Below, piece after piece: positions 57,699-64,000 of a DNA stretch of 64,000 nucleotides. Under the pieces are notes generated by a model. It made no database searches. It was not told the DNA's origin and worked only from the letters and a program-made list of their open reading frames with translations. Position 1 is the stretch's first letter. Every line of letters begins with the position of its first letter. The stretch lies in assembly GCA_033060915.1 (NCBI GenBank), contig CM065390.1, forward strand, positions 22,716,001 through 22,780,000. The letters run 5' to 3'. A program made the translations under genes and the position numbers. Origin of the DNA: Euryodendron excelsum (lineage: Eukaryota; Streptophyta; Magnoliopsida; Ericales; Pentaphylacaceae).

Positions 57699-58357
57699 AT
57701 CCCCCACATAAATGAGATTGACTGTCAAAAAATAATGCACAAAGAAATACAGATGCACAAATGTAAACGAGAGAGTAGAGCAAAAAAGGTACGGTATTAG
57801 AAAAGACAGCTTTTGGCTTTGAACATTCTTTAGTGAAATACTATCGGGTTTATTAGCTGACCAGTGAACATGATGTCTTGAACTGTTCTGCCATTTGTAT
57901 AAACCGAGACAACTGTACTCATAGGTTTCTTCCCTATCCAAGTTTAATTCTTCAGTTGTGTACTTTTTGGCCCTGAATGATCCTGGTATTCATGAGTGCT
58001 TTTAGAGAATTGAAGTCTTTATAATTCTCACAGAAACAACACTTTCTCACTCATATAGATGATTTCTTATAGAGTGAGCAAATATACATACTCCACTTGG
58101 TATCCAAGTAATAAGAATCATTAAAAGTATAGGCTTATTAATATGAGTAGCCTGCCCTACTCGTTCTATACTAAAAGCTGTAGCTTATCCTAACAATATT
58201 TCAGTTATCAATATTTCACTATAGAATTAGGTAGTGGAACAAAATTCCCCATTGATTTATACTAAGTCGGTTGTCCCGTTGAACCTAGATCTTGGGATCT
58301 CCAATCAACTAGGTTGGGTTGCCATTAAGGTAACTTTTAAGATAATAGGCTTTAATG

Positions 58358-59516
58358 CCTAATGATAAAAATGCAAATGTCATATTTTTCTCCCTTAATA
58401 TTTAGTATTTTATACTTATTTGGTGCCTAAATATACTCATTATTTTTATATTTTGATTTAGAGTGCTATGGAACGCCAAGGAAGATAATCCTAGCTTAAA
58501 AGGGACAAATTCGAGCTAAATTGGATGAAGTGTTTGAAAGGGGTTTGAACGGTCCAAGAGTGCATTCGAATAGTTACAGTTGTGTTCAAACGGTACGTTA
58601 AACGGGTTCACACCAAGTTCAGGTTCGAAGTGCATTCGAAAGATATAGAAAGCAAATTTCTCGTTCAAAGTGTGTTCGACGCACCGTTCGAACGGTGGTC
58701 CGATGCGTTTGAACGGTTAGAAGAGCATTCGAACGGGTTTACGGATTTAAAAATTTTCAGAAGCTAATAAAAGCTGGGATTGTTTTATTTTTAGGGTTAG
58801 CATTTTTCATATTATTCTAGGAGGAAAAAGCAGCAGTAAACATACGTTTCTCTTTTCTTCTCTAACTTCTTCTTTGAGTTTTCTTCATGGTCTTGCGCAG
58901 CTAAACTTTGAATCTTGGTTGAAGGAAACGAAAGCCTTGGAATTAGAAATAAACTGTGAGAACTAATTTGTTTTCATTATTCGATTTATGCTTTGAGTAT
59001 CGGATGTTCTTATGTGCCTATTTTTATAATTGTCTCATTTAATTACTAGGAGGCCTACTAGTTTATTATTCGTTGCAATCTACTGCTGGGTTAGATATCA
59101 AATCTGTAATTGTTTGATTTCTCTAATTTGCGAAGCAACTAAAATTTAATGATTTGCTGCGTCAGGAATTATTAGATCTTAGGAAGGACGCTCGACTAAA
59201 TTAAAAGCAATCGCTTGTGCTTGTGTTGTTTAGTTCCATCAATCTTTCTAATTCTTAAGACTACTACTAGATTAAACCTTGTGTACTTATCTTGGGTTGT
59301 TTAATAGTTAGGGTTAATGAGATCGCTTATTTTCTGATTAACTACAATTAACGAGAGATAGAAAAATAATTCTGACGGTGAATATTCAAAGTGTGAATTA
59401 ATATATGCATGCATCGATGATCAGTTATATAATTCCGATGGTGGATATTGACTTAGACCAAGGTTTGTTTCTTTTGATTGATTTCAACACTTTAATATGA
59501 ATTGTTTCATAATGAA
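58358..59516. repeat. Possible second LTR-like insertion within the element
   Basis: Sequence starting near TGATAAAAATGCAAATGTC and ending near AATTGTTTCA does not belong to the host element's LTRs and separates the truncated 5' LTR from the interior. It has repeated 'ttcgaacg/ttgaacgg' words near 58540-58740. TAATG occurs beside both ends, but the exact boundaries are unsure. Confidence 0.4.
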
Positions 59517-60779
59517 AACAATTCATAGACGATAATGCAATAAAATATGCAATAAAAGGTAGATCAAGTCGAGTGTTGTACAAACTCTCATTAAGACAGA
59601 TTCACCCCCACACAGATGCCCATGGGATTAATAGGTGTCTATCTCTAGAATAAAATGATTATGACATTGAATAAGTAACATTCCAATATGCAGGTCCAGC
59701 GAATGCAAATGTCAGATTCTACTCTCTCCACGTAGAGTATGAATGTAATATGTATGAAGAAAAATATAAGAAAATTTTTGTCTAGTTCGACACAAAATTA
59801 TAACAGTAAATTTTATACAGAAACCTACACCATTTCTGACAAATCAATATGGCGTGATAACTAATTACAATATTTTTCACACTGGAAATATACTACAATT
59901 CTATAGAATTTTAACGCAGAAAACACATAACAAAATAGTTAAATTTTCACTGAAATTCACCACACAACATATATAGAAATTAATCTGAAAAATACACCTG
60001 GATAGAAATTTATACAGAATTTCTAAGTCTGAAACGAATATTAGAAAGATTGATTGAATAGTCAGAATTCGCTTGGAACAGTAGCCAAAATCTGAGCAGA
60101 ATGTTGTCGGGTCGGTTGCGGCAGGACTTCACTGGAGATGGAAAGAGATGAACAAAAACTACATCATTTCAGAGAGGGAATCTTTCTATATATAGAAAGA
60201 TTCACACTCTTTCGAAACGGTGCCAGTCAAATGCACCCCTAGGAAGGGTCGTAACTGTTTTGAATTGAATTTGAATTTGAACTAGTTCGCTTCTCACCCG
60301 GTTCACACAGACTGGTTCAAACCGCTCCAACAATTAAATATAAATCGGCCCAAGCCTTTTTAATATTATTTTAATAGCACTCGCACCCAAACTGAGCCTG
60401 TTGGCCGACGGCGGCGGCACGCGCGTGTGTGGAGTATTGGGTCAACTCATAGATTTTATATGTCCTCCCTCTTCCACAAAAGTGGGGTACCCCTTGAGGC
60501 CCAAACCCATCTCTAAATCTAGGCTTTATATACCCATCAATTTTTCAATAGAAAATCAATGTGGGACAAGCCTTTAGTTCCACCCAATAACCATACTCAT
60601 GGTACTTACTTTGGAGACCATTATCTTATCCAAACCTTCATGGATTTGAGCAAGTAGATGCTTATTCTTCATCTCCTCGTGGAGGAGAACACAAAGTACC
60701 TTGAACCCACTAAAAAGGATTTGTGAGTCCCACATTAACAGTAGCTCAAAGTTGATGTGTCACATCAAATATTCCAACA
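59517..60779 (-). repeat. 5' LTR of the ATTAC-flanked element, truncated
   Basis: Aligns with 56367-57698 but lacks the last ~108 bp of the LTR (in element sense). Point differences and small indels to the other copy are numerous, so the insertion is old. Confidence 0.82.
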
Positions 60780-60784
60780 ATTAC

Positions 60785-61607
60785 AACCTCTTTTGCGGTA
60801 GCAATGATTTTAAGTTGCTATGTACCTATCATACGGTCCATCTTGCACACAAAACCAGTGGTAACAAGAACATTGTATTGCACTATGGTAACATATAAAG
60901 TCAACAAACATGCAAGCCAAGTAAACTGTAATAGCATTTTGGAACACTAAAGCTCGTCCATGAGATACCAATGGGATCTAGCATCTTCCTTTCAACACGT
61001 TATTTAAATACCAAAATCGGATGCCACAAAAATTGCTCAAAATTGATACCCAAATTGGTTATTGGGGAAAAAATGTGACTACGTGGATCAATTCAAACCC
61101 AAGTTTTTATCGAATATCATATCAGATCTTGAGACTTGGATTTAGTTCCTCTCATAGTGGGTTCTATTACTGTTTTCTAGATACTAGCAAATATAGGATT
61201 GCAAGAAATTACAGTATAAAGGGTATAAGTTTTATAGGATTAGGGACAATTATGCCTTTTTACACGTCCAATTAACATTGTTCACGTTTTCACTTTAATC
61301 TAGAGTATAAAGGGTATACGTTTAAGTTTTTAAAATTAAGGGGGTTATATGTGTTTTTCAAGCAAACCACAAGGGAGTAAAGTAAAATTAATTCATAATA
61401 ATAGTAATGGATCCCAAGTTAAAATTTGAAGCTAGAAGTGTCTAGATTTTCAATAAACTATTCAATCGAGCTCATATTATGTTATCGTTCTCCACATGAA
61501 TTATGTACATTTTATGCAATGCATGAATATTGGTTGACCACGAGGTGTGGAAAGGGATGAACTGGAGAATTCATGCTTAGTATAAGGGCCAACAGACCAC
61601 TGAGCCA
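60785..61607. other. Intergenic sequence, nothing recognised
   Basis: A plus-strand frame at 61021-61275 has no recognised similarity and is probably chance. Confidence 0.4.
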
Positions 61608-61615
61608 CCCTATAG

Positions 61616-62590
61616 TAGGGGTGGACATGAGCCCGACGGCCCGTCAAGCCCGCCTATAATTTATAGGGATTGAGATTGTTTTATAGGCTTGTTGGGACAA
61701 GCTGGGAAAATTTTAAGGCCTAATTATAATTTCGGGCTGAGTTTGGGATAAACACTTAAATCCCAGCCTAGCCTGGCCCAGCCCGAACTTTATACACTGT
61801 TCCCTAATATGTCTGAAACAACCTGCGACTTTCCTTTCTTCCCTTGCATTTAATGGCCTAGAGTTCTTTCCCCTATTTAATATTTGCAATAGTGAAAGTG
61901 ACTATTTTTCAAAAAAAATTAAAATCAATCTAATCAGATCTCTTTCTCAGCTCTCTCTCTTTTCACCTTTCTTTCTCATCACCGACCTTAATCAACTCCA
62001 TTATGACTTTCTCTTAATAGAATCTCTCATACTTTTCACACAAGCATTAACCCATTGTATTTGGTTGTGCATAGCTAGCGCTGAGGTTTGCGGTTGGAGA
62101 TTGAGCAACGAGGAGGCATAGGGTCGAGCTCAAGAAATCGAGGAATAGAATTATCAACAATGGCATTCTCGAGCACTGCTATAGATTGATGGAATAGAAT
62201 TATCAACAATGGCATTCACCAGCCATGGCCTTACTAGCTACTCTTTCTCTCGCTCTCTCTTTCTCTCAGGCAAAAATAGTTCAAAAGGTAAAGCATCAAA
62301 TTTTAAAGGTCTCCACATTCTTAATCCAATCTACAAAGGCAAAAAAGAAAGGTAATAAATGTCTGAAAGCACACTGCATTTTGTTTGTTATCTTTTTAAC
62401 AAAGTATTGATCTTTGTTTTGTGCCAACAGTCGGGCTAGATGGATGGGCCTGGACTTTTCATTTTAATGTATGGGCAGGCTTGGGAGAGTGAGAGTAGGC
62501 CCAATGTTGGGCTGGGTCGGGCCCGGGCCACTATGACAACTGTTATTAGGTAGTGCAGGCCTAGTCCAACCCATCCAATGTCCACCCCTA
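61616..62590. mobile_element. hAT-like non-autonomous element, 975 bp, 8-bp TSD
   Basis: Both ends read TAGGGGTGGACAT (the right one reverse-complemented). The flanks CCCTATAG (61608-61615) and CCCGATAG (62591-62598) differ by one base. The subterminal sequence has 'gagcccgacggcccgtcaag' and 'gggctgggtcgggcccggg' words. No transposase frame. Short TIR plus 8-bp TSD fit hAT. Confidence 0.85.
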
Positions 62591-62598
62591 CCCGATAG

Positions 62599-63079
62599 GT
62601 CTGAATAGCAATAGTTGGCACTACTACCAACTACTGTACTACTGAAAATTTATCCATACTATACGAGTTTTCAATGGATAACTTTTTAGTACAATCGTAA
62701 CACTACAATTTACAGTAGAAGCTCACTTAGGATGTAAAATTATGCATCACAACTAGGCTTGTCAATGGATCGGGTCTCGTCCAAATCCGACAGATCCATA
62801 TTCAATTCGCTAAGAGATCACAGATCCGATTTGACAATAAACAGATCTTGATCTGTATACTCAATCTAACCTTTTTCTTTTTTGTTTTTGTTTTTTTTTT
62901 GAGGAAGAGTTTGATGGAAAACAAAAATTATATTGGAAGAGGAGTGATTAAACTCTGTCCAAAGAACAATTAGATGGGCTGAAATGTATGCTAGTTGGGA
63001 GGACTTTGAGCAGTAGATATCTCGAAATATCATAAGAGTCATAAGTTCTCGTTCATGCACATATCTAAATATATACATA

Positions 63080-63083
<4 letters not shown>
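62599..63083. other. Intergenic sequence with one MITE-like half
   Basis: 'ggcttgtcaatggatcgggt' at about 62757 resembles the end of a common hAT-type MITE, but a matching right end was not found. Confidence 0.35.

Positions 63084-63146
<63 letters not shown>
63084..63146. repeat. (GA)n microsatellite, about 63 nt
   Basis: Uninterrupted GA/AG dinucleotide repeat following 'atacatatatg'. Confidence 0.95.
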
Positions 63147-63148
<2 letters not shown>

Positions 63149-63236
63149 GAAGATTCTTAAATCAAGGAGTTTCTCTCCCTCAACCTGATGAAGCAGGTCA
63201 AGAGCCATTTCTCAAGGACTAAATTGGTTTCAATGT

Positions 63237-63815
63237 TAGGAATGGCAGTGGATCGGGGTGGGGCGGGGATTAACATCTCTATCTCCGCATTCAGCTAAAA
63301 AATCCATCTCCATCGCTGCGTCCATACTCATACAGGTATTTTGTTGGATGTCCATTCCCACTCTACGGGTAAAAATCTCCATTCACCCCCGCCCTGCACC
63401 CGCCAAGCCCAATAATACTAAAAAAGAAAAAAACCCCAAAAACAAATACAAAAATAAATAAAAGAGCAAAAAAATAAGGTTGGCAAAATTTAAATTTTAT
63501 TATTTACAGGTGAGCCCCTATTTTTTGTTTTAAAATTTATAGTTAAATCCCTTTTTCTTAGTCTTAATATTTATAATTGAGCCATAGGTAATTACTAATT
63601 ACACTAATACCTAACAAATATAGCAAGGTAGGGAGGGGAGGGGAGGGGAGGGGAGGGGCGGGACGGGATAGGAGAGAACCTAAGTCCATCCTCGTCTCCA
63701 TACCCGCATGAGTTTAGTTTAACATCTCCATTCCTGTTTTGAATCCTCCATACCCTTTCCATACGTAGTGGGTTCGATCAGATATCCACCTTTTCCTAAT
63801 CCACCGCTATTCCTA
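63237..63815. mobile_element. hAT-like MITE, 579 bp, with an internal GGGGA repeat
   Basis: Ends TAGGAATGGCAGTGGAT and, reverse-complemented, TAGGAATAGCGGTGGAT. The TSD is TTCAATGT (63229-63236) / TTCAATGC (63816-63823), 7 of 8 matching. Inside, 63630-63665 is a run of five-base GGGGA units followed by GGGGCGGGACGGG, capable of forming a G-quadruplex. Confidence 0.8.
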
Positions 63816-63823
63816 TTCAATGC

Positions 63824-64000
63824 AAAGTAGTTGAGAAACCATTGAAGTAGTTTCATTTTATATTTTATATTGAATATGAGTTTCAATATTCGAATCTCTT
63901 GTTGTTTGAATCCAACCAAATCCACCCAAACAAAATAAAAACATGGGAAGATGAAGAAAATCATGTTAATAATCTTTCATTTGTTTCAGAAGAGTGATAA
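63824..64000. other. Window end, nothing recognised
   Basis: Short AT-rich flank without features. Confidence 0.4.

Larger units (their letters stand above)
56259..60779 (-). mobile_element. Non-coding LTR retrotransposon, 4.5 kb, TSD ATTAC
   Basis: On the minus strand the element starts TGTTGGAATATTTGATGTG (60779 downward) and ends ...TTTTTTTCCAACA at 56259. The 5-bp direct repeat ATTAC lies at 56254-56258 and 60780-60784. Two long direct copies form its LTRs. A polypurine-like tract (minus strand TGTGGGGGAT) sits just before the left LTR's TGTTGG near 57699. No gag-pol is present. The 5' LTR end and primer-binding region appear replaced by inserted sequence at about 58358-59516. Confidence 0.85.

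Overview
The window is plant nuclear DNA, most likely from a woody eudicot; I cannot name the species. It is AT-rich, intron-bearing and full of transposons, and its host genes are typical of plants (a fasciclin-like arabinogalactan protein, a laccase relic, a NAP1-type histone chaperone). Most of the sequence is mobile-element DNA, and I could resolve many element boundaries from terminal repeats and target-site duplications (TSDs).

Layout. 1-2959: a fold-back MITE cut by the window edge, a tRNA-derived remnant and a 78-bp tandem repeat. 2969-13140: a complete Mutator-like element (MULE) with 139-bp terminal inverted repeats and a perfect 9-bp TSD. It holds a mudrA-type transposase gene with one in-frame stop, an intact six-exon plant-mobile-domain (PMD) gene (718 aa), an unrecognised 214-aa gene with its own promoter, a 178-bp triple tandem repeat and palindromic subterminal arrays. 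13229-15806: a decayed laccase gene on the minus strand, lying about 80 bp from the MULE. 22607-25911: an intact two-exon FLA17/18-like gene on the minus strand. 28218-28902: a two-exon gene for a 95-aa secreted cysteine-containing protein.

29.9-53.1 kb (minus strand) is the most unusual part. Ten exons with matching splice phases encode a 557-aa protein that is a NAP1-family histone chaperone continuing, within one exon, into a cold-shock domain and a damaged CCHC knuckle. A second copy of its last two exons lies about 10 kb further on (29944-30483). Its cold-shock exon has a better CSD, an intact knuckle and a usable acceptor in the same phase. The two copies are separated by a degenerate Ty1/copia element (32917-38891, TSD GCAAC) that has itself been hit by two TIR elements. 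The gene's introns hold a 2-kb solo-LTR-like block, a LINE tail, a TIR element with a 10-bp TSD, a 59-nt poly-C run and a perfect 23-bp inverted repeat.

53.2-64 kb: no gene recognised. It contains a fold-back MITE, a non-coding LTR element (56259-60779, TSD ATTAC), two hAT-like elements and a GA microsatellite.

Splice models are deduced from GT/AG sites, phase and protein family; none is supported by transcripts here.
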